This document shows, one piece after another, positions 1 to 7,515 of a DNA stretch of 49,763 bases. The translations under genes and the position numbers were made by a program. This stretch comes from Chloroflexota bacterium (GTDB lineage: Bacteria > Chloroflexota > Anaerolineae > Anaerolineales > Anaerolineaceae): positions 1 through 49,763 of the forward strand of contig JAAZKE010000042.1 of assembly GCA_012799995.1 (NCBI GenBank). The letters are read 5' to 3'. The notes under the pieces were generated by a model. The model made no database searches. It saw nothing but the letters and a program-made list of their open reading frames with translations, and was not told where the DNA came from. The first letter of the stretch is position 1. Every line of letters starts with the position of its first letter.

Positions 1-72
1 CTCATGAACGCTGAGCCCATCGTTGACGAGACCGATAGCTTGTTTCTTTTCCTCTATACTGTATTTTGTCAT
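1..72 (-). CDS. Transposase OrfA, N-terminal fragment (runs off left edge)
   Basis: Twenty-four codons are visible, starting MTKYSIEEKKQAIGLV. This matches the opening of the helix-turn-helix OrfA protein of IS3-family elements, which binds the element ends and is joined to the DDE integrase OrfB by frameshifting. The start follows an AGGAGG ribosome site about 10 bases upstream. The reading frame is open to the window edge, so the gene may be intact beyond it. The call rests on the N-terminal style together with the inverted-repeat-like end at 126. Confidence 0.65.
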   Translation of the reverse strand, partial: MTKYSIEEKKQAIGLVNDGLSVHE

Positions 73-126
73 AAAAACTGCACCTCCTCTCTTGAATTTA
101 TTGCCCAATTTTTGGGGTGCAGTTCA
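1..126 (-). mobile_element. End of an IS3-family (IS150-like) insertion sequence, cut by window edge
   Basis: Read on the minus strand, the element begins at 126 with TGAACTGCACCCC, which resembles the terminal inverted repeat of IS150-type IS3 elements (5'-TG start, GCACCC core). It continues through a leader of about 50 bases into the start of a transposase-like reading frame at 72. A strong ribosome site (AGGAGG) lies about 10 bases before that ATG. The other end is outside the window, so element length, the second inverted repeat and the target duplication cannot be checked. The bases just outside (127-129, aac) would be the first target-site copy if the usual 3-bp duplication applies. 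Confidence 0.7.
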
Positions 127-222
127 AACAGCTGGGGATCTTTTTTATTTAACAATAGATTTGAACATCGGAAAAGATCATATATTTCGGTAACTTTTGT
201 TGGGAATAGATACAATTTCACT

Positions 223-1266
223 ATGAAAAAGACCCTTTGGCTGCTGATCTTTGCAGCTGTCGTTCTGTGCGCTAGTTGGGTGCAGGCATCCGCCGAAAGG
301 GTGATTGTCATCGAAGAAGCCGGTGAGATCAACTCGCTGACCCAGGCGCTGGCTTCTTTGCCGGACGATGCTGGCGAGGTAACGCTTCAGATCGCCAGCC
401 AACTCATGGCTGAAGAGGATGCGCGCGTGATCGTTCCATCAGACAAGGGAATCACCTCACTGACGATCGAAACCCCACCCGGGGTTGAGGATGTTTCTTT
501 GTTACAAGTGGTCGAACTGTACGCCAACGGAATTCCTCTGACAATTGGGGAAGGAATCGTAATGCCGAACGGCAGCATTTTTGGCGGCGCTTTCGCTGAT
601 CTATATTCAAGCGCAACGGTGGAGTCAACCAACCTGAAGATCTTTGGCTTTGCTGCCTACGTCTACGGTGGCGGAAAAGCGTTCGATGGCAGCCGCAGCG
701 TAGTCCGCGGTCTGGCTGAGGTCGAAATCGGGCCAAACAGCCGCATCTACTGGGAAGTTTTTGGCGGCGGGCTGGCAACAGGCAAAGACAGTTTTACATC
801 TGTACAGGCAACTTCGGTTTCAATCCATGGCAAAGCGGATTATGCGCTGGGCGGCGGATCTGCGCAGGATGGCGGGGCAACCAGAGTGGAAACGCAGTCG
901 CAAATCAGGCTCTATCCGGAAGGCTCTGTTTTGATCGCGCTTTTTGGTGGCGGCTGCGCCCAGGGAGCAGGCAGCCTGGTGCAGTCCGCGGGCGCCAAAC
1001 TGACAGTATCCGGCACAGCCGGGTGGGTTTTTGGCGGAGACTTCGCCTATCAGGCAGGGGAAACCGTTATGAATGGCCTGGCATTTGTCGAGCTGACCAA
1101 AGAGGGAACTGCGCGTGAGCTTTACGGCGGCAGCTTCGCCACCGACGAAAACAGTAAAGCGAGTGTAAACGAAACAACTGTACAGGTATTCGGAACCACA
1201 CAAATCAGTTCTCCGCTTGGAATGGAAGCCAATGGTGGAGAAACAAAAGTGATTTCGCAACCATAA
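223..1266 (+). CDS. Secreted glycine-rich tandem-repeat protein, function unknown
   Basis: The start at 223 is chosen because it opens a clean signal peptide (MKKTLWLLIFAAVVLCASW, cleavage probably after QASA near residue 24). The frame is open further upstream to position 4, but that part lies inside the insertion-sequence end and has no ribosome site. The mature protein has a non-repetitive N-terminal region (about residues 25-120). Seven repeat units follow to the C-terminus (residue 347), each opening with GG or GGG followed by a small residue and Ala, with unit lengths alternating about 29 and 32 residues. Regular short hydrophobic stretches between glycines suggest a beta-solenoid. It has no membrane anchor, sortase signal or catalytic motif. 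Related GGG-turn repeats occur in surface proteins of gut Firmicutes, but I cannot name the family. The ribosome site is weak, and expression after the upstream insertion is uncertain. Confidence 0.75.
   Translation: MKKTLWLLIFAAVVLCASWVQASAERVIVIEEAGEINSLTQALASLPDDAGEVTLQIASQLMAEEDARVIVPSDKGITSLTIETPPGVEDVSLLQVVELYANGIPLTIGEGIVMPNGSIFGGAFADLYSSATVESTNLKIFGFAAYVYGGGKAFDGSRSVVRGLAEVEIGPNSRIYWEVFGGGLATGKDSFTSVQATSVSIHGKADYALGGGSAQDGGATRVETQSQIRLYPEGSVLIALFGGGCAQGAGSLVQSAGAKLTVSGTAGWVFGGDFAYQAGETVMNGLAFVELTKEGTARELYGGSFATDENSKASVNETTVQVFGTTQISSPLGMEANGGETKVISQP
583..1263 (+). repeat. Seven protein-level repeats alternating about 29 and 32 residues
   Basis: Units begin at residues 121, 149, 181, 210, 242, 271 and 302 of the secreted protein. 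Their lengths are 28, 32, 29, 32, 29 and 31 residues, with the last running to the end. Each starts GGA, GGG, GGD or GGS, has Ala at about position 5, and ends in an aromatic or hydrophobic pair just before the next glycine turn. The DNA is not repetitive at nucleotide level, so the units are old or under divergent selection rather than recently duplicated. Confidence 0.7.
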
Positions 1267-1316
1267 AGTTGAATCGTACGTATAAAAGATGAAAATTATA
1301 GAATTGAAAGGTACCT

Positions 1317-2000
1317 ATGGAATACAAAATTGAAGGCACACCATTTCCAGTAGTCCAGTGTACGCTGGCCAACAACGAACGGATGATCTCCGAGAGCGGG
1401 GCAATGGCATGGATGACCCCCAACATTCTGATGGAAACCACTTCCCGCGGCGGGCTTGGAAAGATTTTAGGCAGAATGGTCTCCGGTGAGTCTCTTTTCC
1501 TCAACACCTATACCTCCAATGGCGTTGGGATGATCGCATTTGCTTCTTCCTTCCCGGGTTCAATCCTGACATTTGATATCTCACCGCAGAACGAGGTCAT
1601 CGTACAGAAATCCGGCTTTCTGGCTTCCGAAGCCGGCGTCGAACTGTCGATGTTCTTCAACCGTAAATTCAAGACCGGTCTTTTCGGCGGTGAAGGTTTC
1701 ATCATGCAGCGACTGTCCGGCCATGGGAAAGCGTTTGTCGAAATTGACGGCTACTGCAAAGTCTTTGAACTGCGTCCTGGCGAGAAAATGCTGATTGACT
1801 CCGGATACCTCGCTGCGATGGAAACCACCTGTACCATGGACGTCAAAACGGTCACCGGCGGACTCAAATCAATGGTTTTCGGCGGTGAAGGGCTCTTCAA
1901 CACCGAAGTCACTGGCCCGGGAAAAGTTTATCTGCAGACGCAACCGATTAGCACACTGGCAAAGGCGCTCAGCCCTTTCTTCACTAAGTCTTCAGATTAA
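1317..2000 (+). CDS. AIM24/TIGR00266 family protein
   Basis: This 227-residue protein belongs to the AIM24 (DUF124, TIGR00266) beta-sandwich family. Supporting features are the N-terminal Y-I-GTPFPVVQ segment, the conserved GES-F glycine/serine turn (SGESLFLNTY, about residue 56) and the late GGEGLFN motif (about residue 195) that closes these proteins. The length is normal for bacterial members. The molecular role of bacterial members is not established; the yeast relative acts in mitochondrial inner-membrane organisation. There is no signal peptide or membrane segment, so it is probably cytoplasmic. The ATG follows GAAAGGT by a few bases. It lies 50 bases after the repeat protein on the same strand and may be cotranscribed with it. 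Its stop codon sits inside a perfect inverted repeat. Confidence 0.85.
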   Translation: MEYKIEGTPFPVVQCTLANNERMISESGAMAWMTPNILMETTSRGGLGKILGRMVSGESLFLNTYTSNGVGMIAFASSFPGSILTFDISPQNEVIVQKSGFLASEAGVELSMFFNRKFKTGLFGGEGFIMQRLSGHGKAFVEIDGYCKVFELRPGEKMLIDSGYLAAMETTCTMDVKTVTGGLKSMVFGGEGLFNTEVTGPGKVYLQTQPISTLAKALSPFFTKSSD

Positions 2001-2011
2001 TCTGAAGACTT
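1986..2011 (+). terminator. Perfect 26-bp inverted repeat overlapping the AIM24 stop codon
   Basis: Positions 1986-1998 are the exact reverse complement of 1999-2011, so the sequence is a dyad with no fixed loop. The TAA stop of the AIM24 gene lies at its centre. The right arm is followed by AT-rich DNA (gaataataaatttt) but no uninterrupted T run, so it may be an RNA 3'-end structure or a protein-binding dyad rather than a classical intrinsic terminator. Confidence 0.5.
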
Positions 2012-2034
2012 GAATAATAAATTTTCTAAATACA

Positions 2035-2064
2035 GAAAAATGTGACGTTTTTGTCACATTTTTC
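2035..2064. terminator. Strong A/T-flanked hairpin, bidirectional terminator
   Basis: A 12-bp stem (GAAAAATGTGAC at 2035-2046 with GTCACATTTTTC at 2053-2064) closes a 6-base loop. It carries A-rich bases on the left and T-rich bases on the right. It separates the AIM24 transcript from the T-box leader that follows. Confidence 0.75.
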
Positions 2065-2124
2065 TATTTTCCTCTCTAACACCATCATTGATTTGGTAAG
2101 ATTCTTCAATCTTTATAAATTTAA

Positions 2125-2380
2125 CAAGCGTTGAAGGGAACGAGTAAACCGTCACCACCTGTACCAGAGAGAGATGAAAGGTGCGAAATCTCACAGACTA
2201 CGGTTGAAAATCATCCCAGAGCTTCGGGAACCAACATCACAAGCGATCAGTAATTTCCGACAGCAGCCCACTGTTACCCGGGTATCCCGATTCTTCGGGA
2301 GCAGATTGTCCGAATAAATCGGAAATTTAGGTGGTACAGCGGAAAAGTTTTCGCCCTAAACGCGGCGATTTTTTATTTTA
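2125..2380 (+). promoter_or_regulatory. T-box riboswitch, isoleucine specifier (AUC), controlling ilvBNCD
   Basis: Stem I spans about 2131-2226: GAAGGGA at the base pairs with TCCC and CTTC on the 3' side, the 5' strand carries the GAGTA element, and the distal part has the AGAGAG bulge. The specifier loop on the 3' strand reads TTGAAAATCA, giving codon ATC (2210-2212), isoleucine, followed by the usual purine. A stem with a TTCT loop lies near 2287-2300. The T-box itself is AGGTGGTACAGCGG (2329-2342). Its TGGT would pair with the ACCA end of a tRNA with discriminator A. TTAGG (2327-2331) pairs with CCTAA (2354-2358) in the antiterminator. The competing terminator is TCGCC (2351-2355) with GGCGA (2364-2368) followed by a T run. 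Uncharged tRNA-Ile should therefore permit read-through into ilvB. A probable promoter lies in the AT-rich stretch 2088-2121, but its boxes are ambiguous. Confidence 0.93.
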
Positions 2381-2394
2381 AGAAAGGGAATGCT

Positions 2395-4125
2395 ATGAGC
2401 CAGGAGAATAAACCAGTAAAGATGACCGGAGCCCAAATCGTCATTGAATGTTTGCTGGAACAAAACGTGGACGTGATTTTCGGTTATCCCGGCGGAACGA
2501 TTTTGAACATTTATGATGCGCTTTTTGATTACTCAGACAGGATCAGACATATTTTGACCGCGCATGAACAGGGCGCAGCACATGCAGCTGATGGCTATGC
2601 CCGGGCAACCGGAAAAACCGGCGTTGCCTTTGCCACTTCCGGTCCGGGAGCAGCAAACCTGATCACTGGAATCGCCACCGCCTATATGGATTCTTCCCCG
2701 GTCGTTTTTATTACGGCCAATGTTGCTTATCACCTGTTGGGGAAAGATTCTTTTCAGGAAATGGATATTACCGGCATCACCATGCCGATTACCAAATGTA
2801 ACTATCAGGTACACGATGTTGAAAAACTGGCAGACATTATGCGGGAAGCATTTGCAGTGGCGGAGAGCGGCAGAAAAGGGCCAGTACTCATTGACATTAT
2901 GAAGAATGTCACCGCTGAACGAACGTTTTACACACCGCTGGAAAAATCGTTTCATAAGGATTCGGGACATCTAGGATCACTTTACAAACGTAATTGCAGC
3001 GTGGTTGTGATGCCAGAGCCTGATCAGGATCACATCGATGAAATGGTCAATATGATTCGTCAGGCTGAAAGGCCGATGATCATCACCGGTGGCGGTGCTA
3101 TTGCTGCGGGCGCTTCTGAAGAACTGAAAAAACTGGCAGAGAAGCTGGACGCCCCGGTTGCGTCCACCCTGATGGGGCTGGGCGGATTCCCATCTGATCA
3201 CCCACTCTTCACCGGCTTGCTGGGAATGCATGGCACCCGTTATTCAAACATCACCTGTATCAACTGCGATCTGTTAATCACAGTCGGCACGCGGCTGAAC
3301 GATCGCGTTGCACTCAATCCGTCAAGATTCATTGACGCGAAGAAGCTGATTCAAATCGACATCGACAACTCTGAATTGAACAAAAACGTGGTCGCTGACC
3401 TCACTTTGCTGGGTGATGCGAAGAAAATTCTGAAACAGGTTAATCATCAACTGGAACAGGACCCGCAGCGGGAAAACACCTGGTTCAAGAAGTACGCCCC
3501 TGAAATTCCGCTATATGGCGCAAACACCGGAAAAAACTTCACCGCACCGAATGTTTTGAACAGCGTTTCCAAAATCACCGATGGCAACGTTCTGATGGTC
3601 ACCGACGTCGGGCAACATCAAATGTGGACAGCACAGACCTTCCCCTATAAATTCCCGCGACAGTTAATCACCTCCGGCGGATTCGGCACGATGGGGTTCG
3701 GAATGGGTGCAGCGATGGGCGCAAAAATCGGTCGCCCGGACATGACAGTGGTCGAGATCACCGGTGATGGCTGCTTCCGTATGAACAGCAATGAGCTTAG
3801 CACCACCCAATATTATGACATTCCCATCATCACCATCATCCTGAACAATGGCACGCTGGGGATGGTGCGCCAATGGCAAACACTGATGTTCAAGAAGCGC
3901 TATTCACAGACAACCCTGGACCGCGGCCCGGACTTTGTCAAACTGGCAGAGGCATACGGCATTCGCGGGTATCAGGTGGACAACCTGGAAGATTTTGAAA
4001 AAGCTTTCAGCGAAGCATATAAGAGCGGAGAATCGGCTGTAATTGACTGCACCATTGAAATGGATGACAAAGTCACCCCGATGGTGCCAACCGGAAACCA
4101 CCTCTCTGAATTCCTGATCGATTAA
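2395..4125 (+). CDS. ilvB: Acetolactate synthase, large catalytic subunit
   Basis: This enzyme catalyses the first common step of valine, leucine and isoleucine synthesis, condensing pyruvate with pyruvate or 2-ketobutyrate using ThDP, Mg2+ and FAD. At 576 residues it has the normal three-domain layout. The N-terminal pyrimidine-binding domain has FGYPGG at residues 29-34 and the catalytic Glu58 in HEQGAAHAADGYARATG. The central domain has the RLNDR motif. The C-terminal domain has the ThDP motif GDG (457-459) followed 25 residues later by NN (484-485). The start follows AAAGGGA at a good distance and lies just after the T-box terminator. It is the first gene of ilvBNCD and is paired with the regulatory subunit 10 bases downstream. 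Confidence 0.97.
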   Translation: MSQENKPVKMTGAQIVIECLLEQNVDVIFGYPGGTILNIYDALFDYSDRIRHILTAHEQGAAHAADGYARATGKTGVAFATSGPGAANLITGIATAYMDSSPVVFITANVAYHLLGKDSFQEMDITGITMPITKCNYQVHDVEKLADIMREAFAVAESGRKGPVLIDIMKNVTAERTFYTPLEKSFHKDSGHLGSLYKRNCSVVVMPEPDQDHIDEMVNMIRQAERPMIITGGGAIAAGASEELKKLAEKLDAPVASTLMGLGGFPSDHPLFTGLLGMHGTRYSNITCINCDLLITVGTRLNDRVALNPSRFIDAKKLIQIDIDNSELNKNVVADLTLLGDAKKILKQVNHQLEQDPQRENTWFKKYAPEIPLYGANTGKNFTAPNVLNSVSKITDGNVLMVTDVGQHQMWTAQTFPYKFPRQLITSGGFGTMGFGMGAAMGAKIGRPDMTVVEITGDGCFRMNSNELSTTQYYDIPIITIILNNGTLGMVRQWQTLMFKKRYSQTTLDRGPDFVKLAEAYGIRGYQVDNLEDFEKAFSEAYKSGESAVIDCTIEMDDKVTPMVPTGNHLSEFLID

Positions 4126-4135
4126 AGGAGCTGCC

Positions 4136-4666
4136 ATGACAGAAAAACACTCAAACGAACAAAAAGACCAGTTCATGGTCGGAATGTTAGTGGAAAACTA
4201 CCCGGGCGTTTTATCCCAGGTGATCCGCCTGTTTTCTCGCAAGGGATATAATATTCAAAGCGTCGCAGTCGATACAACTGACAATCCGGATATTACCCGC
4301 ATTACCATCATCACCTATGGTGATGAAATGGCAGCTCAGTTTATTTTGCGACAGCTGCATAAGCAGGTAGCTGTGATCGCGGCAAAACTGCTGGATCGAT
4401 CCAGTTGTGTTCAACGCGGTCTGGTGATGGTGAAGCTTGCCAGCGATACCAAGGAAAAGCGTGACGAAATCATTCAGGTTGTCAACATCTTCCGCGGTCA
4501 GATTGTCGATATCAATCAGGAATGTTTGACGGTCTCAATCACCGGAGATCTGGAAAAAATTGAGGCATTCATCAAGCTGGCAGAACATTTTGGTATTTTG
4601 GAAATTGTCCAATCCGGTATCGTTGCACTGGATCGGGGAAAAACAACTATTTTTGATAACAATTAG
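4136..4666 (+). CDS. ilvN: Acetolactate synthase, small regulatory subunit
   Basis: This 176-residue ACT-domain subunit activates the catalytic subunit and normally confers feedback inhibition by valine. The N-terminal ACT domain (about residues 13-85) contains [22 protein letters not shown], the effector-binding glycine loop, and is followed by the C-terminal ALS_ss_C domain (about 95-170). The length is that of the long IlvH/IlvN type. The start follows AAAGGAG. It lies 10 bases after ilvB and 8 bases before ilvC, consistent with translational coupling in one transcript. Confidence 0.96.
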   Translation: MTEKHSNEQKDQFMVGMLVENYPGVLSQVIRLFSRKGYNIQSVAVDTTDNPDITRITIITYGDEMAAQFILRQLHKQVAVIAAKLLDRSSCVQRGLVMVKLASDTKEKRDEIIQVVNIFRGQIVDINQECLTVSITGDLEKIEAFIKLAEHFGILEIVQSGIVALDRGKTTIFDNN

Positions 4667-4674
4667 GAGTTATT

Positions 4675-5676
4675 ATGGCAAAACTGTATTATGCAAAAGA
4701 TTGTAATTTGAACCTGTTAAAAGATAAGAAACTGGCAATCATCGGTTATGGCAGCCAGGGGCATGCACATGCTTTAAACCTGCGTGACAGCGGTCTGCAG
4801 GTGATCATCGGTTTACCCGAATCATCCAAAAGCCGCAAGCGCGCTGAAGCTGCGGGATTTAAAGTGATGACTCCTGCTGAGGCTGCAGAAGCGGCTGAAA
4901 TCGTCATGATCCTGGTGCCGGATGAAAAACAGGCTGACCTCTATCATAAGGATGTCGAAAAACACATGACCGCCGGAAAAAGCCTGGTGTTCGCGCATGG
5001 ATTCAACATTCACTACGGTCAGATCGTTCCGCCCGCAGATGTTGACGTCTTCATGATCGCCCCCAAAGGCCCAGGCCACACTGTACGCTCGCAGTATGAA
5101 GAAGGCAAAGGCGTACCGAGTTTGATTGCAGTGTACCAGGACGTCAGCGGTCAGGCAACCCAGAAAGCACTCGCCTGGGCAGCAGGAATCGGCGCGGCCC
5201 GTGCTGGAATTCTGGAAACCACGTTCAAAGAAGAGACCGAAACCGACCTGTTCGGTGAACAGGCAGTTCTGTGCGGCGGCGTTTGCGCGCTGATGATCGC
5301 CGGATTTGAAACCCTCATTGAAGCCGGTTATCAGCCTGAATCTGCTTACTTTGAATGTGTCCACGAGATGAAACTGATCATCGACCTGGTAAACAAAGGT
5401 GGAATCGGTATGATGAACTACTCAATTTCAGACACCGCTGAATACGGCGAATACGTTGCCGGTTCCAAAATCATTACAGATGACACGAAAAAAGCCATGA
5501 AACAACTGCTGCGCGAAATCCAGGATGGATCGTTCGCAGGCAGATGGATCCTTGAAAACAAAACCGGCCGAACTTTCTTCAATGCCAATCGCCGCATGCT
5601 GAAAGAACACAAGATCGAGCAGGTTGGCGCGGAACTGCGCGAAAAGATGCTCTGGACCAAGCAGGAGCTGGAATGA
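4675..5676 (+). CDS. ilvC: Ketol-acid reductoisomerase, class I
   Basis: This enzyme isomerises and reduces acetolactate or acetohydroxybutyrate to the dihydroxy acid, using Mg2+ and a nicotinamide cofactor. The protein is 333 residues, the short class I form. The N-terminal Rossmann fold has GYGSQG (24-29). The C-terminal knotted helical domain carries the metal-binding residues around [12 protein letters not shown] and [14 protein letters not shown]. The cofactor-selecting loop reads [12 protein letters not shown] (46-57); family members usually have Arg, Lys or His where Pro48 stands and Gly where Ser50 stands, so cofactor preference may differ (see findings). A TTAGGAG site precedes the ATG. 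Its TGA overlaps the ilvD start (ATGA). Confidence 0.97.
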   Translation: MAKLYYAKDCNLNLLKDKKLAIIGYGSQGHAHALNLRDSGLQVIIGLPESSKSRKRAEAAGFKVMTPAEAAEAAEIVMILVPDEKQADLYHKDVEKHMTAGKSLVFAHGFNIHYGQIVPPADVDVFMIAPKGPGHTVRSQYEEGKGVPSLIAVYQDVSGQATQKALAWAAGIGAARAGILETTFKEETETDLFGEQAVLCGGVCALMIAGFETLIEAGYQPESAYFECVHEMKLIIDLVNKGGIGMMNYSISDTAEYGEYVAGSKIITDDTKKAMKQLLREIQDGSFAGRWILENKTGRTFFNANRRMLKEHKIEQVGAELREKMLWTKQELE

Positions 5677-7331
5677 TTTCGCATCAGGTGACCAGAGGCG
5701 ATGATCGGGCGCCGCACCGCAGCCTGTTCAAAGCCATGGGATATACCGATGAGGAATTATCGCGCCCCTTAATTGGCGTATGTAATTCCTTTAACGAGAT
5801 CATCCCCGGTCATATTCACCTCAATCGCATCGCTGAAGCGGTGAAAGCGGGCATTCGCATGAATGGCGGCACACCGGTTGAATTTGGTGCGATTGGTGTC
5901 TGTGATGGCATCGCCATGGGGCATGAAGGCATGCACTATTCGCTGCCTTCACGCGAATTGATCGCAGATTCCTGTGAGACGATGGTTCACGCCCATTCAC
6001 TGGACGGCATGGTTTACATCCCCAACTGCGACAAGATCGTACCCGGCATGTTAATGGCTGCCTGCCGTACCAATATCCCTTCAATTTTTGTCTCCGGTGG
6101 TCCGATGGAATCGCGAACGATCAACGGACAGGCGCTTGACCTCAATTCCGTTTTTGAAGCGGTGGGTGCGCATAAAGCCGGCAAAATCGGTGACGATGAA
6201 CTGCAATTTGTTGAGGACAATGCCTGCCCGGGTTGTGGATCGTGTTCCGGCATGTTCACTGCCAATTCAATGAACTGCCTCACCGAAGCGCTGGGGTTGG
6301 CATTGCCCGGGAATGGGACAATTCTCGCGATGCGCGCGGAGCGCATCCGCCTGGCAAAAATGACCGGCATGCAGGCAGTCGAACTGGTGCGGAAAAACAT
6401 CAGACCGCTAGACATTGTAACGGAGTCCTCGCTGACCAACGCCTTCACGATGGACATGGCGCTGGGCTGTTCCAGCAACTCAGTTCTGCATCTTACCGCC
6501 ATCGGCAGTGAATGCGGGCTGAAGCTCCAACTGGAAGGCCTGAATAAAATCTCTGAAAACACGCCAAATCTGTGCCGTCTGGCACCTGCCGGGACGCACC
6601 ACATTCAGGATTTCGATGATGCCGGTGGAGTGCAGGCGCTGTTGGCTGAACTGCTGGCACATGGCGTCATCAATGGCAACGTGTTGACCTGCACAGGCAA
6701 GACCCTACAACAGAATCTGTGCGGCGTAGTGAATCGTCCCAACGATGTGATCCGCCCCTTTGATGACCCCTACTCGCAAACCGGCGGATTGGCGATTCTG
6801 TTTGGCAACCTGGCGCCCGATGGAGGTGTGGTTAAACGCTCCGCAGTAGCTGATGAAATGCTGGTGAACGAGGGTTCTGCCAGAGTCTTCGATTCCGAAA
6901 GTGCTGCGATTGAAGCTATTTACGCAGGCGAAATCAAACCCGGTGACGTGGTGGTGATCCGCTATGAAGGGCCACGTGGCGGTCCCGGCATGCGCGAAAT
7001 GCTTTCCCCTACCTCAGCAATTGCCGGCATGGGGTTGGATAAGCAGGTTGCACTCATCACCGACGGGCGCTTCTCAGGTGCCACCCGTGGTGCCTGTATC
7101 GGGCATATTTCTCCGGAAGCTGCTGATGGCGGGTTGATTGCGCTGTTGCAGGATGGTGATCGCATCAAAATTGACATCCCCAACTACTCTATATCAGTTG
7201 ATCTCAGCGATGAAGAGATTGCAAAAAGACGCGCTGAGTGGACCCCGCCGGAACCGAAAATCCTTACTGGATATCTCAGCCGCTATGCCCGCATGGTCAC
7301 CTCCGCATCGGAAGGCGCTGTGCTGAAATAA
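5673..7331 (+). CDS. ilvD: Dihydroxy-acid dehydratase
   Basis: This enzyme dehydrates 2,3-dihydroxy-isovalerate and 2,3-dihydroxy-3-methylvalerate to the keto acids, the third step of the shared pathway. At 552 residues it is full length. Cys119 in NCDK and the Cys cluster [19 protein letters not shown] (185-202) mark the iron-sulfur site, and [14 protein letters not shown] and [13 protein letters not shown] lie in the C-terminal half. Where [2Fe-2S] enzymes have a first ligand in the TPCN segment, this protein has IPGHIHL, as in the E. coli enzyme. That suggests the oxygen-labile [4Fe-4S] class. The start codon overlaps the ilvC stop by four bases. A strong terminator follows, so the operon ends here; no leuABCD or ilvE is attached. 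Confidence 0.97.
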   Translation: MISHQVTRGDDRAPHRSLFKAMGYTDEELSRPLIGVCNSFNEIIPGHIHLNRIAEAVKAGIRMNGGTPVEFGAIGVCDGIAMGHEGMHYSLPSRELIADSCETMVHAHSLDGMVYIPNCDKIVPGMLMAACRTNIPSIFVSGGPMESRTINGQALDLNSVFEAVGAHKAGKIGDDELQFVEDNACPGCGSCSGMFTANSMNCLTEALGLALPGNGTILAMRAERIRLAKMTGMQAVELVRKNIRPLDIVTESSLTNAFTMDMALGCSSNSVLHLTAIGSECGLKLQLEGLNKISENTPNLCRLAPAGTHHIQDFDDAGGVQALLAELLAHGVINGNVLTCTGKTLQQNLCGVVNRPNDVIRPFDDPYSQTGGLAILFGNLAPDGGVVKRSAVADEMLVNEGSARVFDSESAAIEAIYAGEIKPGDVVVIRYEGPRGGPGMREMLSPTSAIAGMGLDKQVALITDGRFSGATRGACIGHISPEAADGGLIALLQDGDRIKIDIPNYSISVDLSDEEIAKRRAEWTPPEPKILTGYLSRYARMVTSASEGAVLK

Positions 7332-7360
7332 CCGCTTTCATCCTGAACATTTTGATCTGA

Positions 7361-7400
7361 AAACAGCCCGATGGTAAGAATCCTCGGGCTGTTTTATTTC
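7361..7400 (+). terminator. Intrinsic terminator of the ilv operon
   Basis: AACAGCCCGA (7362-7371) pairs with TCGGGCTGTT (7384-7393) in a perfect 10-bp stem, followed by TTATTTC. It lies about 30 bases after the ilvD stop. Confidence 0.9.
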
Positions 7401-7428
7401 ACGATGTGTTCATATCTGCAAGCCGAAC

Positions 7429-7458
7429 TTGCGAATCAGCTGTCATTCTCTGTATAAT
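7429..7458 (+). promoter_or_regulatory. Sigma-70-type promoter for the phosphohexomutase gene
   Basis: TTGCGA (7429-7434) and a consensus TATAAT (7453-7458) are 18 bases apart, with the TATAAT preceded by TG. Transcription would start near 7465, about 50 bases before the ATG. Confidence 0.65.
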
Positions 7459-7515
7459 ATATATGCTTTCATAAAGCAGAAATAATCAGCAAAACGAAAC
7501 GAAATCAGAGGTGAC

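Noticed and set aside
4-222. Upstream extension of the secreted repeat protein by 73 codons
   Set aside because: It reads through the insertion-sequence end antisense to the transposase, has no ribosome site, and would bury the signal peptide inside the protein.
820-1260. Minus-strand open frame of 146 codons inside the repeat-protein gene
   Set aside because: No family resemblance or ribosome site; it is the mirror of a glycine-rich coding region.
6014-6604. Minus-strand open frame of 196 codons inside ilvD
   Set aside because: Antisense shadow of a strongly conserved gene, without recognisable protein features.
7464-7478. Small hairpin TGCTTT/AAAGCA near the phosphohexomutase transcription start
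   Set aside because: Six pairs in AT-rich DNA are expected by chance; no known regulator site is recognised.
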